Source: Terrabacter sp. MAHUQ-38 (lineage in GTDB: Bacteria; Actinomycetota; Actinomycetes; Actinomycetales; Dermatophilaceae). Taken from it: a DNA stretch of 64,000 bases. The notes below the pieces were generated by a model that was given only the letters and a program-made list of their open reading frames with translations, was not told where the DNA came from and searched no databases. Positions 36,989-45,323 of this stretch are shown here, one piece after another. Location of the stretch: positions 1,240,001-1,304,000 of the forward strand of contig NZ_JACVCU010000001.1 in the NCBI RefSeq assembly GCF_014518425.1, written 5' to 3'. A program made the translations under genes and the position numbers. How positions within the stretch are numbered: the first letter of the stretch is position 1; each line of letters starts with the position of its first letter.

Positions 36989-38446
36989 TCAGGCGGCACC
37001 GAGGAGACGGGCCACGACGTCGTCGGGGTCGGCGGCGCCGATGGCCTGCAGTGTTGCGGTCCGCTCCGCGCCGAGCCGGCCCGACACCGCCTCGAGCGAC
37101 GATTTCAGGAAGGCACCTGCGCGGCTCGCCGGGACGGCGCCCTCGTCGGCGAAGACGGCGTCGCCGGACCCCCACAGCCGTGCCGCCCCGACGTCGTCGC
37201 CCTCGGTGGCAGCAGCCACGGCGAGCGTCGTGAGGATCGCGCCGACGATGAGACGGTCGGGGTAGCGGTCCTGCGAGATGCGCAGCGCCTCGATGAGGCA
37301 GCCGCGTGCCTCCCGGACACGTTCGACCTGGGTCAGGGCCAGGCCACGCATCATGAGCACGTGGGCGACGACCGGTCCCACGTCGAGTCCGCGCGTCAGC
37401 TCGAACGCCTCGTCGGTGATGTCGACCGCCTCGACGCCGCGGCCGAGCTCGACGAGGCTCTCGGCGGCGCTCGCGAGCAGGTTGACGAGGTCGAAGCGGT
37501 CACCCGCCCGTCGGGCGTCGGTGATCCCCGCCAGCGTGGCCTCGAGGGCGACCTCCGACTCGCCGGTGTAGCTCGCGACGTGGCCGGCCAGATCCCTGGC
37601 GAGCGCGACGAGCGGCAGGGCAGGCAGGGTGGTTCGCGTCGGTGCGGCAGCTCCCTCGCTCGCCTTGTCGAGCCCGCCAGTGGTGTCCGCCGCGAGCCAC
37701 GGCGGCGCGAGCGCCTGGGCGAGGATGGTGGCCTCGAGCTCGACGATCATGGGAGACGGATCGACGCCGAGCTCCTCGGCGAGCAGCGCGCGCAGCCGAC
37801 GACAGGTCGCGAGGGCGTCGCCCTGCTGACCGGAGTGGTACTGCGCCGTGGCGAGCAGTGCCCATCCGTGCTCGTCGAGGGGTCGCTCTGAGACGAGGTC
37901 GCGCGCGACGGCCGCCGCGTCGCCGGGGCGCGCGATGCGAAGGAGAGCGTCCACGAGCTCGGCTTGGGTGGTCGCACGGGCGTCCTCGACAAGGCGGCGG
38001 GCCCGGGCGTGCAGCGGCAGGCCCTCCAGACCGCCGAAGGGGAGCCCGTCCCACGAGCCCAGGGCGGCGTCGAGGAGGTCGGCAGCGCGCTGCGGCGCCA
38101 TCGATCGCAGTGCCGAACGCCCCGCGGCGACCTGCTCGGTGAAGAGGCCGAGGTCGGTGCGCACGCCGGGACCGACGAGGCGGTAGGTCTCGCCCGACCG
38201 TTCTATGCGTGCGTCGTCGCCGGCCAGGGCCCGGCGCAGACCCGAGACGTAGACCTGGACCGCGTTACGAGCGGTTGTCGGGGGCGCGTCCCCCCAGATG
38301 CCGTCGACGATCGAGTCCAGGGAGACGGCGCGCGGGGCCTCCAGGGCGAGGAGGGCCAGGACGGCTCGTTGTTTCGCCCCGCCGAGGGACACCGGGTGGC
38401 CGTCGCGGAGCAGGCGTACGGGCCCGAGAAGCCTGACGTCCAGCAC
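36989..38446 (-). CDS. SARP/BTAD-family regulator lacking the ATPase domain
   Basis: Transcription regulator of 485 residues. N-terminal OmpR-like winged helix (1-95: VRLLGPVRLLRDGHPVSLGG, ARNAVQVYVSGLRRAL) followed by the bacterial transcriptional activation domain (about 97-245; HEWALLATAQYHSGQQGDAL-like TPRs). In AfsR-like regulators an NB-ARC ATPase normally follows. Here a short linker (about 250-275) leads straight to C-terminal TPR-like helices (LATLAGITDARRAGDRFDLVNLLASAAE and so on). The result is a compact regulator. Start GTG 38446 (GTG 38449 also possible). Divergent from the UPF0303 gene, with the decayed SNF2 fragment between. Targets unknown. Confidence 0.82.
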   Translation of the reverse strand: MLDVRLLGPVRLLRDGHPVSLGGAKQRAVLALLALEAPRAVSLDSIVDGIWGDAPPTTARNAVQVYVSGLRRALAGDDARIERSGETYRLVGPGVRTDLGLFTEQVAAGRSALRSMAPQRAADLLDAALGSWDGLPFGGLEGLPLHARARRLVEDARATTQAELVDALLRIARPGDAAAVARDLVSERPLDEHGWALLATAQYHSGQQGDALATCRRLRALLAEELGVDPSPMIVELEATILAQALAPPWLAADTTGGLDKASEGAAAPTRTTLPALPLVALARDLAGHVASYTGESEVALEATLAGITDARRAGDRFDLVNLLASAAESLVELGRGVEAVDITDEAFELTRGLDVGPVVAHVLMMRGLALTQVERVREARGCLIEALRISQDRYPDRLIVGAILTTLAVAAATEGDDVGAARLWGSGDAVFADEGAVPASRAGAFLKSSLEAVSGRLGAERTATLQAIGAADPDDVVARLLGAA

Positions 38447-38459
38447 GACGTGATTGTGT

Positions 38460-38525
38460 CGCAGGCCATCGACCCGGCGCACCGCATCCGCCAGAACCGG
38501 CCGATGACATTCGCGACCTGCTCGG
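38460..38525 (+). pseudogene. Decayed fragment of a SNF2 helicase 3' end
   Basis: Two blocks match the intact SNF2 gene. 38460-38502 corresponds to 36084-36126 (about 3 mismatches; encodes QAIDPAHRIRQNRP against QAIDRAHRIGQNRP). 38498-38525 corresponds to 36251-36278 (about 3 mismatches; ADDIRDLLG against ADDVRDLLG). The ~120 bp that lie between them in the intact gene are missing, and the join is at CGGCC, as expected for deletion between short repeats. No reading frame spans both blocks. It lies in the BTAD/UPF0303 intergenic gap. Confidence 0.8.
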
Positions 38526-38580
38526 TCGGCCTGACGCCTGCCCTGACGTGCCGACTTCGCACGGGGTGGACAATCGGCGG

Positions 38581-39051
38581 GTGACCGATCACCTGACGCT
38601 CGACGAGCTGGCCGCCCAGGAGTCCCGCCTCGTCTTCGACCGCTTCGACGACGACACCGCCTGGGAGCTCGGGGTCGCGCTGCGCGAGGCCGCCCGTTCC
38701 GCCGGGCATCCCGTGGCGATCTCGATCCGCCGCAACGGCCAGCGGCTCTTCCACGCCGCGCTGCCCGGGGCGTCGGCCGACAACGACGGCTGGCTCGAGC
38801 GCAAGAGCGCCGTCGTCGACCGCTACGGCCGCGCGTCCCTCCGGGTCGGCGAGGAGTTCCGGACCGCGGGCAAGAGCTTCGAGGAGAGCTCACGGCTCGA
38901 CCCCGCCGCCTACGCGGCCCACGGTGGGGCGTTCCCGGTCATCGTCCGCGGCGTCGGCTGTGTCGGCACCGTCGCCGTCTCCGGCCTGCCCCAGCGCGAG
39001 GACCACCGGCTCGTCGTCGAGACCCTCGAGGCGTTCCTCTCGCGCCCCTGA
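38581..39051 (+). CDS. UPF0303/GlcG-HbpS-like haem-degrading domain protein
   Basis: Cytoplasmic protein of 156 residues, UPF0303 family (YBR137W-like), a branch of the GlcG/HbpS fold. The signature runs DDDTAWELGVALREAARSAG, PVAISIRRNGQRLFHAALPG, ERKSAVVDRYGRAS and then GGAFPVIVRGVGCVGTVAVSGLPQREDHRLVVE. Relatives bind haem or metal ions, or act as small chaperone-like factors; no activity can be read from sequence. Start GTG 38581 is the first good start after the SNF2 remnant. The superoxide dismutase gene follows 162 bp later with its own promoter region. Confidence 0.85.
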   Translation: MTDHLTLDELAAQESRLVFDRFDDDTAWELGVALREAARSAGHPVAISIRRNGQRLFHAALPGASADNDGWLERKSAVVDRYGRASLRVGEEFRTAGKSFEESSRLDPAAYAAHGGAFPVIVRGVGCVGTVAVSGLPQREDHRLVVETLEAFLSRP

Positions 39052-39075
39052 GACTCTCTGAGAGGGCCGGCTTGA

Positions 39076-39093
39076 CCTCAAGTCGGGTTGAGG
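39076..39093 (+). promoter_or_regulatory. SoxR-box-like dyad upstream of superoxide dismutase
   Basis: CCTCAAGT-CGGG-TTGAGG matches the SoxR operator CCTCAAGTTAACTTGAGG at 14 of 18 positions, all mismatches being in the centre. The dyad extends one or two bases each side (GACCTCAA...TTGAGGTC, 39074-39095). A TTGACC hexamer at 39072-39077 could be a -35 element overlapping the box, as in MerR-family promoters. It lies about 120 bp upstream of the dismutase start. Confidence 0.6.
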
Positions 39094-39213
39094 TCAGAGG
39101 GTTGGGTAGGCGGGCACCTGACCCCGCACCCCGCGCCCCGGACACCCTGTAGACGCCGCTTGACCGCGGCATAGAGTGGTCGGAGCCGGATGGTCTCCAG
39201 AAAGGAACGACAA

Positions 39214-39834
39214 GTGGCTTACACGCTTCCCGATCTCGACTACGACTACGCAGCCCTCGAGCCCCACATCAGCGCGCGCATCATGGAGCTGCACCACAGC
39301 AAGCACCACAAGGCCTACGTCGACGGCGCCAACGCCGCGGTCGCCAAGCTCGAGGAGCTGCGCGAGTCGGGCGACTACGCCGCTCTCAACGGCGTCGAGA
39401 AGAACCTCGCCTTCCACCTCGGCGGGCACACGAACCACTCCGTCTTCTGGAAGAACATGAGCCCCGACGGTGGCGGCCGTCCCGAGGGTGAGGTCGACGC
39501 GGCCATCACCGAGTACTTCGATGGGTTCGAGAAGTTCCAGGCGCACTTCAACGCCAACGCCAACGCCATCCAGGGCTCCGGCTGGTCGATCCTCGCGTGG
39601 GACACGCTCGCCGAGCGGCCGCACATCATGCAGCTGTTCGACCAGCAGGGCAACATCCCCGTCGGCCAGATCCCGCTGCTGCAGCTCGACATGTGGGAGC
39701 ACGCGTTCTACCTGCAGTACGAGAACGTCAAGGCCGACTACGTCAACGCCTGGTGGAACGTCGTCAACTGGCAGGACGTCTCCGCCCGCCTCGAGCGTGC
39801 CAAGGCCACGAAGGGCCTCATCCTTCCCGCCTGA
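39214..39834 (+). CDS. sodA: Fe/Mn superoxide dismutase
   Basis: Converts superoxide to O2 and H2O2 in the cytoplasm. The 206-residue protein is close to mycobacterial SodA ([34 protein letters not shown]). Metal ligands are His27 (ELHHSKHH), the second His of [10 protein letters not shown], and Asp and His of [13 protein letters not shown]-type segment (here [12 protein letters not shown]). Start GTG 39214 gives the normal N-terminus and has AGAAAGGA 7 nt upstream; an in-frame ATG at 39190 would add eight residues. Sequence alone does not decide between Fe and Mn. Upstream is a SoxR-box-like dyad; downstream are tandem repeats and a strong terminator. Confidence 0.96.
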   Translation: MAYTLPDLDYDYAALEPHISARIMELHHSKHHKAYVDGANAAVAKLEELRESGDYAALNGVEKNLAFHLGGHTNHSVFWKNMSPDGGGRPEGEVDAAITEYFDGFEKFQAHFNANANAIQGSGWSILAWDTLAERPHIMQLFDQQGNIPVGQIPLLQLDMWEHAFYLQYENVKADYVNAWWNVVNWQDVSARLERAKATKGLILPA

Positions 39835-39839
39835 CCTCG

Positions 39840-39887
39840 CAGCGACACGTCCCAGCGACACGTCCCAGCGACACGTCTCAGCGACAC
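39840..39887 (+). repeat. 13-bp tandem repeat, 3.7 copies
   Basis: CAGCGACACGTCC is repeated at 39840-39852, 39853-39865, 39866-39878 (last base T) and 39879-39887 (partial). It lies between the dismutase stop and its terminator. Confidence 0.9.
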
Positions 39888-39888
39888 C

Positions 39889-39922
39889 GAGGGCGGTCAC
39901 CCCACACGGGGTGACCGCCCTC
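39889..39922. terminator. Strong bidirectional terminator after superoxide dismutase
   Basis: A perfect 15-bp stem (39889-39903 GAGGGCGGTCACCCC, 39908-39922) with loop ACAC, between the convergent dismutase and galactokinase genes. Confidence 0.85.
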
Positions 39923-39955
39923 CGCCGTTCCTCGCCGACCCGTGGAGGGGCTTGT

Positions 39956-41140
39956 TCAGCGGTTGCGCGCAGCCGGGCCGGACGCCGTGACGGCGAACGA
40001 CACCGGGGCCGTGAAGCCGTGGCCCGCGAAGGCCTCAGCGATCGCCGCGGACACGGGCTCGACGGAGTCCGCTGCGACGATGGCGATGCACGACCCGCCG
40101 AAGCCGCCACCGGTCATGCGGGCGCCGAGCGCACCCATCGACCGGGCAGTCTGCGTCGCGACGTCGAGCTCGTCGCACGTGACCTCGTAGTCGTCCCGCA
40201 GCGAGAAGTGCGACGCGTCGAACAGACGCCCGACCTCGTGGAGGTCACCTGACTCGAGCGCCGCCACAGCCTGGCCGACGCGCTCGATCTCGGTGACGAC
40301 ATGGCGCACGCGGCGCCGCACCTCCTCCGAGTCGAGCCGCTCGAGCGCCGCGTCGAGCCCCGCCGGGTCGATCTCGCGGAGCGTCTCGACGCCGAGGTCG
40401 CGGGCGGCCTGTTCGCACGCCGCGCGCCGCGCGGCGTACTGGCCGTCCACGAGAGCGTGCTCGGCCTTCGTGTCCGTGACGAGCAGGACGTGCCCGGCCG
40501 CGTCGAGGTCGAACGGCACCTGCCGAGTCTCGCCCGACCGGCAGTCGAGGAGCAGCGCGGCGCGCTCGTCGCAGAGCAGGGATGCCGACTGGTCCATGCC
40601 GCCGGTCGGTGCGCCGGCGATGACGTTCTCGGCCTCGACGCAGCGGGCCGCGAGCCGGGCGCGTCCCGACGTCGACCCCAGCAGGTCGAGCCCGAAGAGG
40701 TCGCTCGCGGCCGCGGCGACGGCGCACTCCAGGGCTGCCGAGCTCGACAGCCCCGACCCGAGTGGCACGGTCGAGTCGACGAGCACGTCGAGCCCGCCGA
40801 CGTCGAGACCGTCACGCCGCAGCGCCCACAGCACGCCGGCGACGTAGGCGCCCCAGCCACCGGGCTGCTCCGGCGAGATGTCGCCGAGGGCGACCTCCAC
40901 GATGCCGTCCTGCTGCACCGACGCGAGTCGGAGCAGGTCGTCGTCGCGCGGGGACACGGCGGCATACGTCCTCTGTGGCAAGGCGATCGGCAGGCACAGG
41001 CCGCCGTTGTAGTCGGTGTGCTCGCCAATGAGGTTGACGCGGCCGGGGGCCGACCAGACGCCCGCGGCCGCCGTGCCGAACCTCCGCTCGAAGGCGGCCG
41101 TCACCGAGTCGACGACCTCCGCGCCGTCGCGCTCGCTCAC
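39956..41140 (-). CDS. galK: Galactokinase
   Basis: Leloir pathway enzyme: phosphorylates galactose to galactose-1-phosphate with ATP. The 394 residues hold all three GHMP kinase motifs: APGRVNLIGEHTDYNGG (galactokinase signature, about 31-47), PLGSGLSSSAALE (ATP loop, about 126-138) and MTGGGFGGSCIAI (about 345-357). GAPTGGMDQSASLL carries the catalytic Asp. Start GTG 41140 overlaps the galT stop by GTGA. Last gene of the leftward galactoside operon; the strong hairpin at 39889-39922 ends the transcript. Confidence 0.97.
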   Translation of the reverse strand: MSERDGAEVVDSVTAAFERRFGTAAAGVWSAPGRVNLIGEHTDYNGGLCLPIALPQRTYAAVSPRDDDLLRLASVQQDGIVEVALGDISPEQPGGWGAYVAGVLWALRRDGLDVGGLDVLVDSTVPLGSGLSSSAALECAVAAAASDLFGLDLLGSTSGRARLAARCVEAENVIAGAPTGGMDQSASLLCDERAALLLDCRSGETRQVPFDLDAAGHVLLVTDTKAEHALVDGQYAARRAACEQAARDLGVETLREIDPAGLDAALERLDSEEVRRRVRHVVTEIERVGQAVAALESGDLHEVGRLFDASHFSLRDDYEVTCDELDVATQTARSMGALGARMTGGGFGGSCIAIVAADSVEPVSAAIAEAFAGHGFTAPVSFAVTASGPAARNR

Positions 41141-42264
41141 GGGGCCACCTCACGCAGGCGCGCGGCTGCCCGTTCGGGTGCGACGTCGTTGACCCAGCCG
41201 CCGACACCCGACTCGGAGCCGGCGAGGAACTTGAGCCGTCCGGGACCGCGCAGCACCGACATGAGCTGCAGGTGCAGCCGCGACACGTCCCGGCCCGTCT
41301 TCGCGGGGGCCTGCTGCCAGGCCGCGATGTACGGCAGCTTCACAGGGGAGCCGTCCTCCGTGACGTAGTAGCGGTCGAGCCGGCCGAGCAGGTCGCGGTA
41401 GATGACCGCGAGCTCGTCGCGCTCGTCGTCGTCGAGGGCGACGAGGTCGGGCACGTCGCGGTGCGGGGCGAGGTGCACCTCGACGGGCCAGCGCGCTGCG
41501 AAGGGAACGTATGCCGTCCAGTGCGTCCCCGACACGACGACCCTTGAACCGTCGGCCTGTTCGGCGGCGAGGATGTCGGCGCCGAGGAGCCGGCCGGTGC
41601 GCCCGTGGTGGCGCCGGGCCGCGTCGAGCAGGGCCTTCGTGCGGTCGGGAAGGTACGGGTAGGCGTAGATCTGACCGTGCGGGTGGGGCAGGGTCACGCC
41701 GATCTCGCGACCGCGGTTCTCGAACACGAAGACGTGCTCGACCTCCGGGATCGCGCCGAGCGCCTCCGTGCGTTGCGCCCAGGTGTCGATGACGGTGCGC
41801 ACGCGCTCCACAGGCAGGTCCTTGAACGACGCCTCGTGGTCGCTCGTGAAGCAGACGACCTCACACCGGCCGACGGCGGGTCGGGTGCCGAAGATGCCTC
41901 TCGGGTCGGGCGCGTCGGCGCCCACGGAGGTGACGGCATACGACGGGAACCGGTTCTCGAAGACGACGACCTGGTAGTCGCCCTCGGGGATCTCGGAGGG
42001 CACCGAGCCGTGTCCGGCCGGGCAGAGCGGGCACTCGTCCTTCGGCGGCATGAAGGTGCGGTGCTGGCGGTGCGCGGCGACGGCGACCCAGTCGTCGACG
42101 AGCGCGTCGTGGCGCAGCTCGCCCGACTGCACGCGCGGCTCGACGGGACGCAGGTCCTCCGCGGTGCGCTCGGGTGTGCCGGCCTCGTCGACGTAGAGGA
42201 TCTCGCGGCCGTCGGCCAGGAGCCGGGTCGTGAACCTGCTGGTGGTGCTGGCGGGGGTGGACAT
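41137..42264 (-). CDS. galT: Galactose-1-phosphate uridylyltransferase
   Basis: Leloir pathway enzyme: exchanges UMP between UDP-glucose and galactose-1-phosphate. The 375 residues carry the zinc pair CPLCPAGHG, VVVFENRFPSYA, the active-site HPH motif in VTLPHPHGQIYAYPYLP (His forms the uridylyl intermediate), and the second half motif GRDVSRLHLQLMSVLR. ATG 42264 shares its A with the DeoR stop codon (TGATG), with GGAGG just upstream, so translation is coupled. No galE is present in the window. Confidence 0.96.
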   Translation of the reverse strand: MSTPASTTSRFTTRLLADGREILYVDEAGTPERTAEDLRPVEPRVQSGELRHDALVDDWVAVAAHRQHRTFMPPKDECPLCPAGHGSVPSEIPEGDYQVVVFENRFPSYAVTSVGADAPDPRGIFGTRPAVGRCEVVCFTSDHEASFKDLPVERVRTVIDTWAQRTEALGAIPEVEHVFVFENRGREIGVTLPHPHGQIYAYPYLPDRTKALLDAARRHHGRTGRLLGADILAAEQADGSRVVVSGTHWTAYVPFAARWPVEVHLAPHRDVPDLVALDDDERDELAVIYRDLLGRLDRYYVTEDGSPVKLPYIAAWQQAPAKTGRDVSRLHLQLMSVLRGPGRLKFLAGSESGVGGWVNDVAPERAAARLREVAP

Positions 42265-43040
42265 CACGCCTCCACGATCTCGAGGGAGCCGACGTCCTCG
42301 CGCAGCGCCGTCCGAGCGCGCTCCGGCAGGCCGTCGTCGCTGACGAAAAGGTCGACCTCGGAGAGGTCTGCGAACGTGCTGAGGCCCACGGTGCCCCACT
42401 TGGACGAGTCCGCGAGGACGCACACGTGGCGGGCCGACGCGACGAGCGCGCGGTTGGTCTCCGACTCGACGAGGTTGGGGGTGGTCAGGCCGGTGCGCGC
42501 CTCGACGCCGTGCGCGCCGAGGAAGAGCAGGTCGACGTGGAGCGTGCGCAGCGCCGACACGGCGACGGGGCCGACGAGGGCGTCGGACGGGGTGCGCACA
42601 CCCCCGGTGAGCACGACGGTCTGGCCCGGGGCGCCCGACTCGTGGAGCAGCTGCGCGACCGGGACGGAGTTCGTGACGACGGTCAGCTGCGGCACGTCCT
42701 TGACGGCGCGCGCCAGCTCGAAGGTCGTCGTCCCGGCAGAGATCCCGATGGCGCTGCCCTGCTCGACGCGACGTGCGGCCGCCCGGGCGATGGCCTGCTT
42801 CTGGGCCAGCTGGAGAAGGGACTTCGCCGAGAAGCCCGGCTCCTCGCTGCTGCGCTCGTCACCGAGGGCGAGCGCGCCGCCGTGGACCCGCTCGAGCAGG
42901 CCGTCGGACGACAGGCGTTCGATGTCGCGGCGAATGGTCATGTCGGACACGCCGAGGCGCTCGACGAGCTCGGACACCTTGACCGCTCCGGACTCCTCGA
43001 CGAGCTCGAGGATGACCGAGCGGCGTTGACTGGCAAGCAT
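42264..43040 (-). CDS. DeoR-family sugar repressor
   Basis: Transcription repressor of 258 residues. N-terminal DeoR helix-turn-helix (1-57: QRRSVILELVEESGAVKV, ERLGVSDMTIRRDIERL). The C-terminal sugar-phosphate sensing domain of the ISOCOT fold has GISAGTTTFELA, LTVVTNSVPVAQLL and LADSSKWG. It sits between the beta-galactosidase and galT genes in the same operon, so it most likely represses this galactoside regulon and is released by a phosphorylated galactose derivative (inference). Its probable operator half-sites, TGTTCGA, occur upstream of both divergent transcripts. ATG 43040 has AGGAG upstream, 2 nt after the preceding stop. Confidence 0.92.
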   Translation of the reverse strand: MLASQRRSVILELVEESGAVKVSELVERLGVSDMTIRRDIERLSSDGLLERVHGGALALGDERSSEEPGFSAKSLLQLAQKQAIARAAARRVEQGSAIGISAGTTTFELARAVKDVPQLTVVTNSVPVAQLLHESGAPGQTVVLTGGVRTPSDALVGPVAVSALRTLHVDLLFLGAHGVEARTGLTTPNLVESETNRALVASARHVCVLADSSKWGTVGLSTFADLSEVDLFVSDDGLPERARTALREDVGSLEIVEA

Positions 43041-43042
43041 GT

Positions 43043-45052
43043 TCACTCCTGCCTGAGCACGGCCACGCCACCGGGGGCGAGGCGGACGGTGCCGTCGATG
43101 ATGGCGTCCGCGACGAGGTCGTACCCGCCCGCAGGCACAGACTGCTCGTCGTCGGTGTGGTTGAGCAGGAACAGCCACGACGTGGACCCTTCGCTGCGGC
43201 GCGTGGCCTCGACGCCGACCGGGAGCCCGTCCACGGCCGGCCCCACGGACGCCGCGGACAGGACGTCCTCGAGGAGCCCGCCGAGCGTCGCGTCGTCGGG
43301 CAGGGTGCTGAGGTACCAGGCCGAGCCGCCCTCGCCGGCGCCCTCGCCGTCGAGGACACGGCGCGTGACCGCCGGGCGACCCGCGAGGGGGCCGGCGGCA
43401 TAGGTCGTCAGCACCTGGGTGCCCGGCAGGACGGTCACGTCCTCACTCCACCAGGCCCCGGTGCCGTCGGCGAGCGCGACCTCTCCACCGGGGCCGAGCG
43501 GGAAGAACTCCTCGACGCGTACCCCGAGCAGGTCGCGGAAGGCCCCGGGGTAGCCGCCCAGGCGGACGTGGTCGTGCTCGTCGCTGATCCCGGAGAAGTA
43601 CGTGACGACGACCTGGGCGCCCGCCTCGGCGGCCGCGGTGACCGCGGCCGCGTGCTCGTCGGTGACGAGGTAGAGCTGCGGCACGACCACGACGCCGTAT
43701 GCCGTCAGGTCGGCTGAGGGGTGCACGACGTCGCACGTCACGCCGCGGTCGTGCAGCAGGCGGTGGATCGTGTGCGCCGCCTCGAGGGCGTCGAGCTCTG
43801 AGCTCGGCATGTCCGGGCCCTCGGCGCCCCAGATCGCCTGGTAGTCGTGCAGGATCGCGACCCGCGACTCGACGCGGCTGCCGACGAGCTCGCCGAGCCG
43901 CCCGGCGATGCGGCCGAGCTCCTCGACCTCGCGGAACCGGGCGCTGTCGGCGCCGGCGTGCGGCACGACCGCGCTGTGGAACTTCTCCGATCCGGCCCGC
44001 GACTGGCGCCACTGGAACCAGCCGATCGTGTCGGCCCCCCGGGCCACGTGGGCGAGCGCGTCGCGGATCGTCTGGCCGGGAGCCTTGGCGTGGTTGGTCG
44101 GCTGCCAGTTGACGGCGCTCGTCGAGTGCTCCATGAGCATCCACGGAGCGCCGCCGGCGAGGCCGCGGGTCAGGTCACCGCTGTAGGCGAGCTCGGCGCG
44201 GGGGTGCTCGAGGGCGCCGACGATGTAGTGGTCGGTGCTGACGACGTCGACGGTCGGCGTCCACTGCGCGTAGTCGAGGTGGCGGAAGTGCTCGAGGGTC
44301 ATGAAGTTCGTCGTGACCGGCACGCCCGGCGACAGCTCGTCGAGGACGGCGCGCTCGGCCCGCATGAAGTCGAGCAGCGCGTCGGAGGAGAAGCGCCTGT
44401 AGTCGAGGACCTGGGTGGGGTTGTTGGATGCCGTGGACCGTCGCGGCGGCAGCACCTGGCCCCAGTCGGTGTAGCGCTGGCTCCAGAACGCCGTGCCCCA
44501 CGCGTCGTTGAGCGCCCCGAGGTTCTGGTAGCGCCGCTGCAGCCAGACGCGGAAGTGGCGGGCGCACTCGTCGCAGTAGCACGGCAGGTTGTGGCAGCCG
44601 TACTCGTTGGAGACGTGCCACATCGCGAGGGCCGGGTGCTCGTGGTAGCGCTCGGCCATCTGCCGGGTCAGGCTGAGGGCGTACTCGCGGAAGACCGGCG
44701 AGGTCGGGCACCAGGTCTGCCGGCTGCCCGGCGACAGCGTCCGCCCGTCGACGTCGACGGGCAGGATCTCCGGGTGCGCGGCCGAGAGCCACGGCGGCGG
44801 AGTGGCCGTGGCGGTCGCGAGGTCGACGGCGACGCCGCCCGCGTGGAGCTTGTCCATGATGGTGTCGAGCCACTCGAACTCGTACTCGCCCTTGGCCGGC
44901 TCGAGCCAGCTCCAGGAGAAGACGCCGAGGCTGACGAACGAGACGTTGGCGCGCCGCATCAGCTCGATGTCCTCGTCCCAGACAGGGCGTGGCCACTGTT
45001 CGGGGTTGTAGTCGCCACCGAGTGCCAGGGTCTTCGTCGGCCATGAGCGCAT
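43043..45052 (-). CDS. GH42 beta-galactosidase
   Basis: Hydrolyses terminal beta-galactosides in the cytoplasm (no signal peptide). 669 residues: GH42 TIM barrel with acid/base Glu150 (MWHVSNEYG) and nucleophile Glu308 (WMLMEHSTSAVNW), zinc cysteines around YGCHNLPCYCDEC, a trimerisation domain (about 395-600) and the small C-terminal beta domain. The N-terminus LALGGDYNPEQWP is typical. I use ATG 45052; upstream codons in frame encode no family sequence. It is the first gene of the leftward operon with deoR, galT and galK. Lactose-like or galacto-oligosaccharide substrates are likely. Confidence 0.95.
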   Translation of the reverse strand: MRSWPTKTLALGGDYNPEQWPRPVWDEDIELMRRANVSFVSLGVFSWSWLEPAKGEYEFEWLDTIMDKLHAGGVAVDLATATATPPPWLSAAHPEILPVDVDGRTLSPGSRQTWCPTSPVFREYALSLTRQMAERYHEHPALAMWHVSNEYGCHNLPCYCDECARHFRVWLQRRYQNLGALNDAWGTAFWSQRYTDWGQVLPPRRSTASNNPTQVLDYRRFSSDALLDFMRAERAVLDELSPGVPVTTNFMTLEHFRHLDYAQWTPTVDVVSTDHYIVGALEHPRAELAYSGDLTRGLAGGAPWMLMEHSTSAVNWQPTNHAKAPGQTIRDALAHVARGADTIGWFQWRQSRAGSEKFHSAVVPHAGADSARFREVEELGRIAGRLGELVGSRVESRVAILHDYQAIWGAEGPDMPSSELDALEAAHTIHRLLHDRGVTCDVVHPSADLTAYGVVVVPQLYLVTDEHAAAVTAAAEAGAQVVVTYFSGISDEHDHVRLGGYPGAFRDLLGVRVEEFFPLGPGGEVALADGTGAWWSEDVTVLPGTQVLTTYAAGPLAGRPAVTRRVLDGEGAGEGGSAWYLSTLPDDATLGGLLEDVLSAASVGPAVDGLPVGVEATRRSEGSTSWLFLLNHTDDEQSVPAGGYDLVADAIIDGTVRLAPGGVAVLRQE

Positions 45053-45080
45053 GGGAGAAGACTGTCCGCTCGTTCGTCCC

Positions 45081-45104
45081 GATGTCAACATTTTCGAACA
45101 CATC
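45081..45104 (-). promoter_or_regulatory. Probable DeoR operator of the beta-galactosidase operon
   Basis: Read on the minus strand, 45081-45104 contains TGTTCGAAAA followed by TGTTGACATC: two TGTT-headed half-sites spaced 10 bp apart, 29-52 bp upstream of the beta-galactosidase start. TGTTCG/CGAACA half-sites are typical of DeoR-family operators such as GlpR. The adjacent DeoR gene makes it the likely binder. Confidence 0.5.
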
Positions 45105-45241
45105 CGCGCGCGGCTGTGGTGCCCGTCCCGAGGCGCGGACGAGACCGGCCCGGGTGTGCGCCCGGGGGCGCGCGGTGGGCGCGGAGCGCGCCGCGGATGT
45201 CCTTCCCACAGCTCGAAAGCCGCTCGTGAGCACGAAATTCC

Positions 45242-45255
45242 TTACAACGGTGTAA
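45242..45255. promoter_or_regulatory. AT-rich dyad in the middle of the divergent galactoside promoter region
   Basis: TTACA-ACGG-TGTAA is a 5-bp dyad in the centre of a 387-bp intergenic region (45053-45439), flanked by direct repeats of CACGAA (45231 and about 45259). The surrounding 30 bp are far more A/T-rich than the window average. It could be a second operator or a promoter for either operon; no known consensus is clearly met. Confidence 0.35.
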
Positions 45256-45323
45256 ATTCACGAAGGCGTGGGAGCGGTCGGTCTCGGTTCGGTTGCGGAG
45301 TCCGTCGGGTGTGGACGAAGTTC

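Noticed and set aside
39840-39887. Possible CRISPR-like repeat
   Set aside because: Repeats are contiguous 13-mers without spacers, and no cas genes are in the window.
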